Shown here piece after piece: positions 1 through 11,210 of a stretch of DNA of 64,000 nucleotides. The first letter of the stretch is position 1. Each line of letters begins with the position of its first letter. The translations under genes were made by a program, and so were the position numbers. The notes below the pieces were generated by a model. The model had not been told where the DNA came from. It searched no databases and was given only the letters and a program-made list of their open reading frames with translations. Where the stretch lies: positions 12,337,001 through 12,401,000 of the forward strand of contig NC_079875.1 in NCBI RefSeq assembly GCF_029227915.1. The letters are read 5' to 3'. The DNA comes from Hydractinia symbiolongicarpus. Taxonomy: Eukaryota; Cnidaria; Hydrozoa; Anthoathecata; Hydractiniidae.

Positions 1-714
1 AACTAATCCGACTCCCCGAAAGAAATTCAAATTTGAGAATTCGAATCAAAAAAGGATAATAAACCAATCAAATTTGCTACATCAATAAATCAATTTCAAC
101 AAAATAAATCCTGCATTGTCCACAGGTTTCAAAATCATGTATTGCCTACTTAGTATTTTACTTGTTTAACATATCAAATTTATGCCACAATAATTAACGT
201 CCGTAATAACTTATGGCATAATAATTAACGTCCGTAATAATTTATGGCATAATAATTAACGTCCGTAATAATTTATGTCATTAAGTTTACACTGTTATTT
301 CTACAGTTTTAATTAACATCATTTCTATTGCCAGTGTTCGCGAAAATTTATCATTAATGCAAATTTGATTTCATATATTATTTTGTAAAAACTACAACTT
401 TGATATTTGGACAATATCAAGCATTGTTTTTGGCACACAAGGATGACGATTTCAGATTTCGGACTCATTTTGTGAAAACAACAAAATCTGCGAGAATAAG
501 TCCGCTTAAAGGAAAGATAATACAGTATGCTTTTTATGTTGATAAAAACGTCAGTTTATTTACATCAATAAAGAAAAGAAAAACAACAACAAAAACAAAA
601 AAATGTGTGACTGAACTTCTGATGTGTGAAAATGTGTGACTGAACTTCAACAAACGATACCGGGACTGTTACAAATCTCTGTACGAATAGTTAGGATTCC
701 TCCATATAAGGCTG
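1..714. other. 3' flank of SUB1, no gene seen
   Basis: AT-rich DNA downstream of the SUB1 stop codon. It holds a 31-bp tandem repeat and otherwise nothing recognisable; the only open frame (400-639) is A-rich and resembles no family. The SUB1 3' untranslated region probably occupies the right end. Confidence 0.5.
181..280. repeat. 31-bp tandem repeat, about 3 copies
   Basis: The core TAATTAACGTCCGTAATAA recurs with a period of 31 bases (AAC at 196, 227 and 258), with nearly identical intervening bases. This is a short minisatellite with no coding content. Confidence 0.85.
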
Positions 715-3700
715 TTACTTCTTAATTTTCTTGTTGATTTTGTCTACCACCTTGGTGAGTTCATCCCACTGGCTTAAATTCAATGCTATACCTATGTAGA
801 TAAATAAAAACAGCCCCCTAAAATTTCGAAATATTTATCTATTCTCTTTTATCTATATAATAATACGCTAGGTGTGTCTGTCTGTGTGTCTGTGACAGGC
901 AAAGTGGATGTCTTCATTTTCCTTTGATGTTGCCGAAAAATGCATGTCTAATATGTTAAATTTTCTGACGTTACGACGCGACGAAAATAACACTACTTTA
1001 ACGTCAATATCCTATATTATATTAATGAAGCCATTACAGTGCACCTAAAATTTTGAGGCCAAATAACTTGGAAACGAGGTGGTGACGTCAAAGATTCTTC
1101 ACCGCGTGCGTAACTAGGGACCAACTAGGACCAATTTGGGTAATTTTCCCAAACCTGGGTTCCCGAATCCGTTTCGGAATGGACGGGTTGATGACGTCAT
1201 CAACAAACCTTCAAACCCTAATATCTCTGCAACCGTTTATCAAAAGTACATGATCCTATACATTTTCCTGATCAGAGTTTCAGGATCTATGCGATGAAGG
1301 CAAAAGGTATGGAAATCTCCAAAAAAAAATTTTAGGTTTTGAAAGGCCATTGCTGGCGTCAGCAAAATTTTTTAACCCTTATATCTCCTTTTGCGTTCCT
1401 CGAAAACATATCATTCTATACGTCATTTTTATCAGCGTTTCAACCTCTACACATTGCAATAAAAGAATAAAATAAATTTCTTTAATTTTTTGGGATCTTC
1501 ACTGCTGACGTCAACAAAACATCTAAAGCTACCTATTTTTCCATTGTTCTTCTGCCCTAGTCTATCTATATAATAATACGCCAGTTCTGTCTGTCTGTCT
1601 GTGACTTTTGCAAAGACGATATTTGTTACCACTCGAATGCGCGAGTTTTTCGATTTTTTTTGTCAATATCTTTTAACGTGAATATCTTATATATTAAATT
1701 ATTGAAGCCATTACAGTGCACCTGAAACTTTGAGGCCAAATAACTTGGAAACGAAGTGGTGACGTCAATGATTTTTCACCGCGTGGGTAACTAGGGACCA
1801 CCAAGGACCAATTTGGGTAATTTTCCCAAACCTGGGTCCCCGAATCCGTTTCGGAATGGACGGGTTGATGACGTCATTAAAAAACCTTTAAGCCCTAATA
1901 TATCTGCATCCGTTTGTCACAAGTACACGATCCTATACATTTTCTTGATCAGCATTTCAAGATCTATATGATGAATGCAACGGGTGTACGAATTTGTGAA
2001 GAAATTTTTCTTTAGAACTTTTGGTAGGAACTTTGCTGACGTCAGCAAAATTTTTATACCCTATATCTCCTTAGGCTCTTTTCAAAAACATACGATACTA
2101 TACATTATTTTGATCAGCGTTTTAACCTCTGCACATTACAGACAACAAATGATTAAATTTCACCAATTTTCTTTTTGTATATGCACTGCTGACGTCAGCA
2201 AAAAATCTAAAGCAACCTAATTTTCCATTGTTCTTCTGCGCCTTAGTGGATTTTTCCACGGGCCTTATTGACTAGTCTCTTATAATAATGCAGAGACCGC
2301 GTCTGTTTGTAACAGGCAAAGTGGATATCGTCACTTTCCTTTGATGTCGCCGAAAAACTTGTGTCTAATATGTTAAATTTTCTGACGTTACGGCGCGACG
2401 TCAATAACACTACTTTAACGTCAATATCCTATATTAAATTAACGAAGCCATTACAGTGTACCTAAAACTTAGAGGCCAAATAACTTGGAAACGAGGTGGT
2501 GACGTCAATTATTTTTCACCGCGTAGGTAACTAGGGAGCACCTAGGACCAATTTGGATAATTTTCCAAAACCTGGTTCCCCAATCCGTTTCGGAATGGAC
2601 GGGTTGATGACGTCATCAAAAAACCTTTAAACCCCAATATCTCTGCAACCGTTTGTCAAAAGTACATGATCCTATACATTTTCTTGATCATCGTTTCACG
2701 TTCTATGCGATGAAGGTAACAGGGATAGGATATAAATTTCTGAAAAAATTTTTTTGCGTTTTAACGGGCCATTGCTGACGTCAGCAAAATTTTTAAACCC
2801 TTTTATGTCCTTTGTCGCTCGTGGAAAAGATATGATCCTATATATTATTTTGATCAGCGTTTCAACCTCACGTTGAACGTTACAGGCAACGAATAAACTA
2901 AATTTCGCCAATTTTTTTTGTGGATTTGCAATGCTGACGTCAGCAAATCAACTTTTTCAATGTCCTATTGCCTAAGTGGATTTTTCCACGGTTCTTTATC
3001 GACTAGTCTTTAATAATAGCCGTATTTTGTCGGTTTGTCCACGAGAGAAACTTCGTGTTAGGGAAACACAAAATGCGATATATGAAGGACGGGCGATCCC
3101 GTGGATTTTTCCACGGGTTGACAACTAGTTTATAATAATAAAAGCCGTACTCTGTCCGTTCGCAAAAAAAAATTGGTGCGGGCACTCGAAATGCAATATT
3201 TTAAGGACGGGCAACCCCGTAGATTTCTCTACGAGTTAACGACTGTATAATAACGCTTTTTGTTTACAAATTTTTTGCTTTTTAAAAAACTGAATCTTAA
3301 GACAATAAACACAAATAATAAACGGTGCACCTTTTCTACCCGGCTTTAATTCTCCGTCAGCTTCATAGTATTCTCGAATGTTTATATACGTTTGTCCTTT
3401 AAATTCACTGATCGAAACTTTCTTTTTCTTGCCAAGCTAAAAAGCAAGAAAACATTACGTTATTGTCCTGCATGCACCATGCTTCGGACGTAAATGTCTG
3501 CTGATACAACACTTAAATAGTATGCTAAAATCGTAACACACTGGGTAAATGAGACAGCTGTTTTGGTAGCTATAAAAAGTTTGTCACCTTAAATGGCATA
3601 GCTACAGATCTCACACCTACTTAAAAGAAGGACCCAATAACAGAACAAAACAAGCACAGTCAAAATTCTTACATCCCAGCTGCTGGCGTCGTCATCGCCA

Positions 3701-4665
3701 TGTGAAGCATTATCTTCTTTTTTAGCTGTCTTCTCTTTCTACAACAAATAGGTCAAAGTTTAGCAGAAAACACCAAAAGTGTATAAAACGTTCCATAATT
3801 TATGATATTTTGTTAAAATCTTTGAGCAAATGAAGTTACTTCCTTTTCTTATTTAAATGCCAGAAAAGCTGTTCAATTGGAAATGCAGTTAATATGTAAA
3901 TATAATTCATCAATCTTCAACAACATAAAACGTAGTAACATAAAGCTTACTATTTAAAAAAACATATATGTCACATGACATTTTTTAGATTATAGGAAAA
4001 ATCAATATTTTGAGTCCAACATTTAGGTTATTTAGGATATTGAAGGTGTGACCACCTTGATAAGCACTGTAAGGAAGAAACCAACTAATTGGGCAGCTGG
4101 TCAACCACACAACCATTTAATCAAACCATAAGAATACAACGTATGCTTTGTTTTAAGTTCTAACTAAACTCAAATTTTTACTAATAAACTTAACATTAGC
4201 AAAGCTAAGGCTTATGCTAATAATGTTTCAATTTTAGAAAAGGGTAATATTTCAGGGGTAATAAGTCAGTTTACAATATCAGTCATTCATATTGCATTGG
4301 TTACAAACTCAAACTTAAAAACTTTTAAAAAAATAACTAAGCCTCCATTCAAATTGGTGATGCTTCTAACGACTCATTTACACTAAGTGGAAATTTCAAG
4401 CAAAATAGGTTAACGCAATCTTATTGGCTAGCAGAAATTTCTACAGATCAAATACTTTCTGGCAGCTGTTGTTTTTGTGCAGCATGTTCTGCTAGCCAAT
4501 CAAATAACTTGATTATCTTGCTTTACACAGAACTTTTGGTCTAGTAGTAATAGGTTTAAACCCTAGACAAAAATTTGAATATACCTTGTTTTTTTTCTTG
4601 GACTGTTCGACATCCGAGTCAGAATCATCAGATATAAATTCTTTACTTTTAACACGCTTTGACAT
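715..4665 (-). CDS. SUB1: SUB1 / PC4 transcriptional coactivator (4 exons)
   Basis: Homologue of SUB1 (PC4, p15), a nuclear single-stranded-DNA-binding coactivator of RNA polymerase II that also acts in repair. Exons on the minus strand: 4585-4665, 3673-3738, 3331-3436, 715-791. All junctions are GT-AG and the frame stays open for 109 residues, close to the family's usual short length. The N-terminus (residues 1-45) is Ser/Lys/Asp-rich, like the regulatory tail of PC4. Residues about 50-109 are the PC4 fold, with the hallmark stretches FKGQ, INIREYY, GELKPGRKGI and a final QWDEL helix. The last exon encodes only 25 residues plus stop and lies 2.5 kb from exon 3, because intron 3 holds five tandem Helitron copies. 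The acceptor at 791/792 was chosen over a nearby AG because it restores GRKGI. Family assignment is firm; splice sites are inferred. Confidence 0.93.
852..1560 (+). mobile_element. Helitron copy 1 (long type)
   Basis: Starts TCTATATAATAATACGC and carries a (TCTG)n-like segment, then the long-type body with several GACGTCA palindromes. It ends GCCCTAG. The usual hairpin before the end is missing: the conserved TTCCATTGTTCTTCTG is followed directly by CCCTAG. Confidence 0.75.
1561..2275 (+). mobile_element. Helitron copy 2 (long type)
   Basis: Long-type body closely similar to copy 1. The 3' hairpin GTGGATTTTTCCAC lies at 2246-2259 and CTAG at 2272-2275. The 5' TC may be at 1561 or at 1565 (ATCTATATAATAATACG). 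Confidence 0.85.
2276..3006 (+). mobile_element. Helitron copy 3 (long type)
   Basis: Begins TCTCTTATAATAATGC immediately after the CTAG of copy 2 and shares the long-type body, including the block around ACTTGGAAACGAGGTGGTG. It ends with the hairpin GTGGATTTTTCCAC and GACTAG. Confidence 0.88.
3007..3128 (+). mobile_element. Helitron copy 4 (short type, 122 bp)
   Basis: Begins TCTTTAATAATAGCC right after the CTAG of copy 3. It carries GGACGGGCGATCCCGTGG leading into a strong hairpin around CCCGTGGATTTTTCCACGGG, then CTAG at 3125-3128. The internal body is different from and far shorter than copies 1-3, but the ends are alike. Confidence 0.87.
3129..3245 (+). mobile_element. Helitron copy 5 (short type, degenerate end)
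   Basis: Starts TTTATAATAATAAAAGCC directly after CTAG of copy 4. The hairpin is covaried: CGTAGATTTCTCTACG instead of CGTGGATTTTTCCACG, keeping the stem paired. The end reads GACTG rather than GACTAG. Confidence 0.75.
4397..4529. repeat. Inverted repeat (MITE-like) in SUB1 intron 1
   Basis: A perfect 14-bp inverted repeat, ATTGGCTAGCAGAA at 4423-4436 and its complement at 4487-4500, has weaker outward similarity (AAGCAAAATA against AAGCAAGATA). Arms and short loop suggest a small foldback element. No target-site duplication was identified. Confidence 0.6.
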
Positions 4666-6742
4666 GTTATTCTACTATCTACTTATGAACTAATAAAATT
4701 ATTGCTGCAAAAAACAAAGAATAAAGGATTAAAATAAAAACAGATATATGTATTTAAAGTACAAGTTCAATAGTTAAAAAGGCTGGTGAATCCACATTTA
4801 TTACTATTCAATCATGGTTGCAAAGTTTCTAACTAACTGAGTGAAAATAAATTATGTTACAAAAATAATTAATTTAATAGCAGTGTGAAACAGAATAAAT
4901 TTCATGCTTACAAAATTCCGCCAACTACAGAAAACAAATCATAGAACTTTACAAAAACAGTAAAAACAACAATTAGAAAAAAATAAAACACACACTCAAT
5001 GATTAAGAACTGTATTTCCATTTCATATTCTGGTACACCTATCCATAAAAAAACAAGTAAAAATATTTAGTTTATACATGTATATATTTTCATTGAAGAC
5101 AAGAAAGTTTTGCTAGGTAGAACATGTAAACAATTCGTAATACCTGATTTTCAATATCTTAATGGTACTAATTTATTTAGTAAAATGTTTTGTTGGTGTT
5201 ATTTTTTTAGGAAAATGAAATATTTTTTAAAGAAAAGCCTGTTATCAAAAAAACATTCACACATACAATTTTGGCACTTTATATATTGCGCTCTTTTCCA
5301 CTATCTGAAAATTTTTTACGAATTATTGGCATTTCTTGTTTTTATTTATGGATATCTTGAATAGTATCTCAATGTGCATAATTTAGTGAATAATATCTCA
5401 CATGTGAATAAGTTAGTGAATTTGACCAAAATTGAAAAAAAAAGCGCAAAACTAAGTACCATAAGGTAACTGAATTTGAGTAACAGATTAATTACAGTTT
5501 CAATGAAAAGTCATCACTAGTTTGTACAAACTTAGTACAGCGAAATGAACTTTGTACAGAGAAACGAACTGTGAAATTGTAAATTTTTGAGTAAAAATAC
5601 GTGATAATATTCCAATTAATATAAAATTATCTGAAACATTTTGTGAAAAAAACAAAAAGGAATCACCATTGAAAATTCTTGGAACTGTTAGGAAAGCTGG
5701 CACAGTTGTCTAATAAAATGCATGAAAAAAGTAATAATGTACGAAACGATAGTTGAATAACTAAAGCAAAAAGTAAACAAAAAACAAATAAAACAAAAAC
5801 TAATATATATATATAAATAAAAAAGTAAATTCTCATTTATCATTTATTTTCCCGAGTTAATTTTTATCAACATTTTGCATTACCTGTTTTCAAGAATCTC
5901 TTTGCCTCCAGTTCTATGCTTTGTTTTTGACCAGAAGGTTGAAGGCAGAATATTGTATTACTAAAATTCAAACACACCCACTTACAAATATCACTTCTGC
6001 AACAACTTGATTGTCTCATAGCATAAGTCAAACAAACTTTAACAAGCTTTTTAGCAAAGAAGTGTAATATTGCATCTAAATTTTTTTGGTTATTTTTTTT
6101 CCCTACATCTTTGATTTCCATTCTTGGTAATCCAAACCAAACACTGCATATCTGCATTACAATACTCTAGTGAACATAGAATGTTTGAGTTTTTGGGGTT
6201 ATAAGCTAAAAACAGGTGTTTATACAATGGCATACTTTTGTGGCAAGATGTTTTATACTTCCACAGGATTTTTCACCTTTGTAATATTACAATAATTTTA
6301 GTGAACCAAGCATGCCTGAGTTTTGGGGCTTTAAGCTCAGACAAGTGTTTTAAAATGAAAAAGAAAGCCGTATTCACAATGTGGATTCATGTCTAGCTGT
6401 ATTATAGCAACTACACCTAGCATGCTAAGTCAACTAGATTAATAAAAACTTGAAAATAAAACATGACAATACCACGACAACAAGAAAAGTAAGTAAAAGG
6501 TTTCCACTGCCTACGTTTTTCACCATAAGATAAGCAGCTAACAATTTCTTGTGGGTATTCTTGTTGTTTTATTCTTTTTTTATCAAGGAGTTTTATACCT
6601 ACTACAGTTAATTCAGACATATATATATAAATCCTATAATAACATAATCAGATAATGCATAAAAGACAAAAATTTACCTCAAATTATATATACAGTATTC
6701 TTTTATTTGTTAAATTTCTATTTACATACGCTTTAAACAAGC
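4666..6742. other. Spacer between SUB1 and RIC8
   Basis: Upstream sequence of SUB1 and downstream sequence of RIC8, both on the minus strand. AT-rich with A-runs. The open frames here (5110-5364, 5500-5703, 5867-6157, 6417-6620) have no recognisable motif. A roughly 70-bp degenerate duplication lies at 6156-6353. Confidence 0.5.
6156..6353. repeat. Degenerate direct duplication, two ~70-bp units
   Basis: 6156-6225 and 6286-6353 share, in order, ATTACAATA, TAGTGAAC, GAGTTTT, TTGGGG, TAAGCT and a GTGTTT tail. Old local duplication in the RIC8 3' flank. Confidence 0.6.
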
Positions 6743-9700
6743 TCAAGGACCTGGCTGGTTATTCCCTGTTTCTAACTCCGTAATTTTACCATCTTTATCC
6801 ACAGCGGCGGGTTTGATAACATTCAGCTCTTTTAATCGGTCAAACATGCACATTAGTTTTTCCATCTCAGCTTCTTTTTCACTTTCACTGAGACTTTCGA
6901 ATGAAGTGTCTTTTGGTTTAGGAATAGCTCCTGTAAACAAAAAATATTAGTAAAAAATGGGAATAAGTTGTAAAGTTTTACAACAATTTGAAAGGAAAAA
7001 ATAGTGAACAGTATTAACCTTTAAAAGATTGGAAAGTAATACAATATAAATCAGGAGGTAGACTTAGTTATGTTCTTAGTTATGTAAATACTAATATTCA
7101 ATGAGGAAGAATTGAGAACACTTTAGTTTCCAGATTAGAGGTGCTTTACAGAGGCAATATATAATGATAGGGTGGCCTTTACTTTAAGTGTGAAGTAGTT
7201 CAAGGAATAGAATATTTTGAAGGATATTTCTATTTCACATTTGACTCAAATTTTATGGAAGTAAAAATCAGAAAACAAAATGCCAGCTTAAGGTTATCAT
7301 ACCTTTCTAGAAACATTACTATACACACCAAATTGGAAAGTGGCATAATACAGACTGAAAGTCAAAGTTACCTGTTACTGGGTCAACGTCGTCCTCCACA
7401 TCCGTAAGTTCATCAGATGAATAATCACCATCTGCATCGGACATTCCCGGTATCATCAGTCCACGTGATGCAAGAAATCCTGCACTGTTTCCATACCCTG
7501 CATATTGTATTAATCTTTGTGAGTTTTCTTTGCACAATACAAACAAAAAATCTGCAGCCATATTCTATGAAATAAATTGCAATTTAACAAAAAAAGAGCT
7601 TGGAAAAAAAATTATAAAATTGTACAATAATTTTTCATAAATTTATCAACTTGTTTTTTAATTAATGAAAATTTTGAATATTATATATAGAATTGGTAAA
7701 CATTATGTTGTATGCAAAGACGATGATAAAAGCTTATATAGAAAAGAGAGTAGACCACTTTTAGGGTACAATTTTTCATGTGGATTAAATTTTGCACAAA
7801 TTCATTAAATTAAATCCACCTAAAACTTCTACGTTTTCACACAAAACATGAAGGCATTTTCAATTCTCTTTCTCTCTTACTTTTATATGCTTCTACCCAG
7901 AAATTGTAATTGGATTGCTGCCCCTTATAATTCAATTTACCCGACTTACAAAATACACCAAAAATAAAAACAAGCAAAAATTAACTTGCTTAAAAACTAT
8001 TTATTTATGCAAAGTCACAAAATTAGATTTATTAAAGGGAATCTGAAATAGATGACACCGTGAAATCTAACTTTGCAAATTTCCACCTTGTTATTGCTTA
8101 AACTAGGCTTACTTTAAGTTTTTTGTGGACTCTGCTAAACCTTTACATGAAATTCAAATTCATCCTTATAAAACCTTATCTCTGTGTTACCAATCTGGAA
8201 ATTTTTTTTTGTAAAATCGCAAATATTTTAACTTCAAATTTTCATTTAGGGAAGGTTTTCAACATTGATTTTGAGTTGAGACTAAAACCACTCAAAAAAT
8301 AAATGCAGAATAACCTTTAATGGCACATCAACAGTTGTCATTAACTGTACAATATTCCCCCTTAGGTCTTTAAACTGCTCTGGACGAACATCTGATGGTT
8401 GCAATGGAGGGAGAATTTCTCGTTTCAAATACTTTCTTATAACAGGATTAACTCGACACACAAAACAAAACGCTGTTAAAATTGCCATGGTTTTCTCCTT
8501 CATTTCAATGTAATTGTCAATTTGTATTCTCAATTTCAATGCATCTAGAAACACTATGACGGAACGCATTTCAAAGTTCTAAAAAAAACAATCAAGTCAA
8601 TATAACAACAACTGCACAAAGCTAAAGAAAAATCATGTGACAAAAGAAGCCATAAAATGTAACAACGTGTTTCCAAAAAAAAATACATACGACAAAATTG
8701 ATGAAAATTAACTGCATAAGGAATCATTAATATAAACGTTGTTTCAGTTAGATATGGTTCAGATTAACATTACACAATTTCTATACCTCGTACGTTACCG
8801 GATGTCCACAAAACTGTTCTTCTTCATCTTTATTACTATTTATTACCAAACCATCGAGAGCTGTTTTCGGCATATTAACCATCATATGAGCTATATGTGT
8901 CAACAGATCATCTTTTTCATCGGAGTCGAAGGGATAAAAACTAACTAACATGTTTTGTAAAATGCATACTAGATGTAAACAATCGTCAACAATACTTGGA
9001 GAGGTACTATTGCTTAGCTCTAGGGTTATATTAAACAACGCTTTCAAGACTTCACATATAATAGGAATATGCAGACCAGAGTCGTCAGATCTAAAAAAAA
9101 TAATAAATAGTATTACGAGATTACCAAAGATAACACACAAACATTATTGATACTCATGAATTCGCGAATTTCATTGGTTGCAAATAAGATAAAAGTTATT
9201 CTGAATCAGTTAGAAAATACACATTACCTCTGTGCAGTCAATTTAATGGAAATTAGTAAAAAAAATTTCTTTAGTATACAGAGGGTTTTTGAGGATATTA
9301 ATAGATTTTTCCTTATCATTTTAGAGGACCTTTACTAAAACTTCAGAAAATGTTGGTGACAAATAGATTAAATAGTGCTAATAAATAGAAGAAGCCGTAG
9401 TTCAAAATCACAATTTAGAGTTTTTTAATTTCCCTTTTCAAAAAACCTTAAAAATACCTGCAAAAGGTCATTTTCTCTAATTTTAAAATCGTAAAATTTT
9501 TAAATTTTAACGGATTTCAAAGTTTTTTAAAATAAACTACTTTGAAAATATAAATGGACTTTAAGGCATCACATGATGTGACCATTCTGAGAAACAAGCA
9601 TAAAAGCAAGTTTATTAAAGAAAAATAAGGAAAATGTTCAATTTCATACATAATAAAAAGAGGAAGTAACACATATAAGAGGAATTAACACATACTTGGA

Positions 9701-10297
9701 ATTAGCCAAAACTGCATCTGTCATAACCTTAACCAAAGTTGCAACAGCATCATCTTCAAGCATTTGGTTCCGTTCACTAACCTCCAATGCAGACATCAAA
9801 AACATTAATCGAATTTCGTAAAAATAATAATCAGTCACAGATTGATCTGTTATTTTCATTTCATCAATCATAAGTTTAATTAAGTTATTTTCTTTAAAAT
9901 ATATTCTGACTTTGTCACTAAGATAGACCCAGTTACATAAACATTTCACTGTTTCAATTTTTGACAAAAGGATATTGGAACCTAATTCTGCTTTCTCCTT
10001 TAGCAATTTTGCAAATATGTCCATGTAGAAATCAACATTTTTTATATTCAACACAAGGTTTTTGTCTCTGCTTAACAATCTTGTTATTTTGATACATTCC
10101 AACGAGAGTGGATGTTGATGGATTAATAAAAAGATTTTGTCAAGCAGTTTATTGTGACATTTGGCATCTAATTCTGAATACTCAAATGTCTTCTCATTTT
10201 CGCAAATAAATTTCTCCAAGACTTTTTTGCCTTCTTCTATAACTGCTGCATCATCCAAGTTATTGGTGAGCTCCTCGAATACTGGCAATAAATCCAT
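6743..10297 (-). CDS. RIC8: RIC8 (synembryn), G-alpha chaperone and exchange factor
   Basis: RIC8 proteins bind monomeric GDP-bound G-alpha subunits in the cytosol, help them fold, and stimulate nucleotide exchange without a receptor. Exons: 9696-10297, 8787-9090, 8315-8578, 7372-7564, 6743-6930. All junctions are GT-AG and in frame, giving 516 residues, the usual length. The armadillo/HEAT-like helical body is clear: RLLSRDKN near residues 90-96, KCLCNW, LKALFNITLE, then FLFVLCKENS, AGYGNSAGFLASRGLM and DPVTG in exon 4, and a C-terminal MFDRLKELNVIKP segment. Exon 4 carries an acidic stretch, YSSDELTDVEDD (about 438-449), aligned with the CK2-phosphorylated region of vertebrate RIC8A; S440 and T444 are candidate sites by inference. 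An acceptor-like TTTTTTAG lies 10 bases upstream of the ATG, so a 5' untranslated exon is likely further right. Confidence 0.95.
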
Positions 10298-10486
10298 ATT
10301 ACTAGACTAAAAAATAATAGTTCATTATTCAATGATTGGGTCAGGGATTGATTAGCATACTATTTTTACCAACTAGCAATATTAAAACATAATGAACATT
10401 AATTCGCTGCCTGTTAAAAAGATGATGAGATTGAAGAGGAAGTTCAAACTGAAAAGGAGATCACTGTAGCTTTTGTAGCAAGTGCA

Positions 10487-10842
10487 GGCCTATCAATAAG
10501 GGGAGAGCAATTGCGCTTGCTCAAACAAAGTCTCACCCAATTCTGAGAAATGAGAAACTAGCTGAGCCATTAATTGCTCCCCCAATTCCAAAAATTGTTT
10601 TTCAGGCTCAGCAATATCAATTCATCTCACATGGAAATCAATGTTCTCTTTCTTATTATTTACAGTAAAAAATAACTAAAATATATAAAAAAGATAAAAT
10701 AAAATACATAAAAAAGACTTTCTGATAAAATAAGCATTTATAAACTTATTCTATTTATTCAGATTGCTCGCCCAGTTTAAATTATTGTAACCTTGGGGAA
10801 GCGGTTTATTGCTCGGGTGTTATTTTCTTTTTGATAGGCCTT
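10487..10842. mobile_element. hAT-like MITE candidate
   Basis: Perfect 10-bp inverted ends, GGCCTATCAA at 10487-10496 and TTGATAGGCC at 10831-10840. They are flanked by near-identical 8-mers (CAAGTGCA on the left, CAAGTGTA on the right). An 8-bp duplication fits the hAT superfamily; one mismatch and the short ends keep this tentative. Confidence 0.5.
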
Positions 10843-11076
10843 CAAGTGTATTTTTTATGTGCTTGATATTTCATTACTTCATTACTTACATTCACTGGAA
10901 AAATCTTTTTTTCTTTCAAAAATGTGCAAATGTGGCAATCATGCTAGAGCAATACACCTCTTCACCTTTCAAGTTGTTTGCTCATTTTTTGTATATTGAA
11001 AAAAGGAAGTAAACAGAGTGAATTTTATAAGGCCTTGACCACGAGCATTATGATTATTTTTCCTTTTCTGAAGAAA

Positions 11077-11210
11077 CTAGTCTATAGCCCGTGGAAAAAC
11101 GGGTTCGCCTGTCCTTTTTATACCGCATTGCGTGCTTCTTGCTATTTGCGCAGCTTAGCTACCATTTTGCCTGACAGATGGACAGACGTATATGGGTATT
11201 ATAATATAGA
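11077..11210 (-). mobile_element. Short-type Helitron, 134 bp
   Basis: Read on the minus strand, it starts A|TCTATATTATAATACCC. It carries GTCTGTCC, the block TAGCTAAGCTGCGCAA and GGTATAAAAAGGAC, and ends with a CCCGT...ACGGG hairpin (loop slightly altered) and CTAG|T. Closely related to 55166-55303 and 31680-31901. Confidence 0.85.

Larger units (their letters stand above)
852..3245 (+). mobile_element. Head-to-tail array of five Helitron copies
   Basis: Five non-autonomous copies lie end to end with no host DNA between them. Junctions are CTAG|TC at 1560/1561, 2275/2276 and 3006/3007, and CTAG|TT at 3128/3129. Each unit begins TC (or TT) followed by a TATAATAATA-like stretch. Copies 2-5 end in a short hairpin, typically GTGGATTTTTCCAC, about 10-12 bases before CTAG. 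A 5' TC, a 3' hairpin plus CTRR and an AT insertion context are the diagnostic marks of Helitrons, which transpose by rolling circle and lack terminal inverted repeats. The array sits in SUB1 intron 3 on the strand opposite to the gene. A stub TATAATAACGC after 3245 may be the start of a sixth copy. Confidence 0.85.

Noticed and set aside
181-280. Possible CRISPR-like array
   Set aside because: A simple 31-bp tandem repeat with no unique spacers, in eukaryotic DNA.
5867-6157. 96-codon minus frame between SUB1 and RIC8
   Set aside because: No motif, runs of Asn/Lys/Phe typical of AT-rich chance frames, and position within the RIC8 3' flank.
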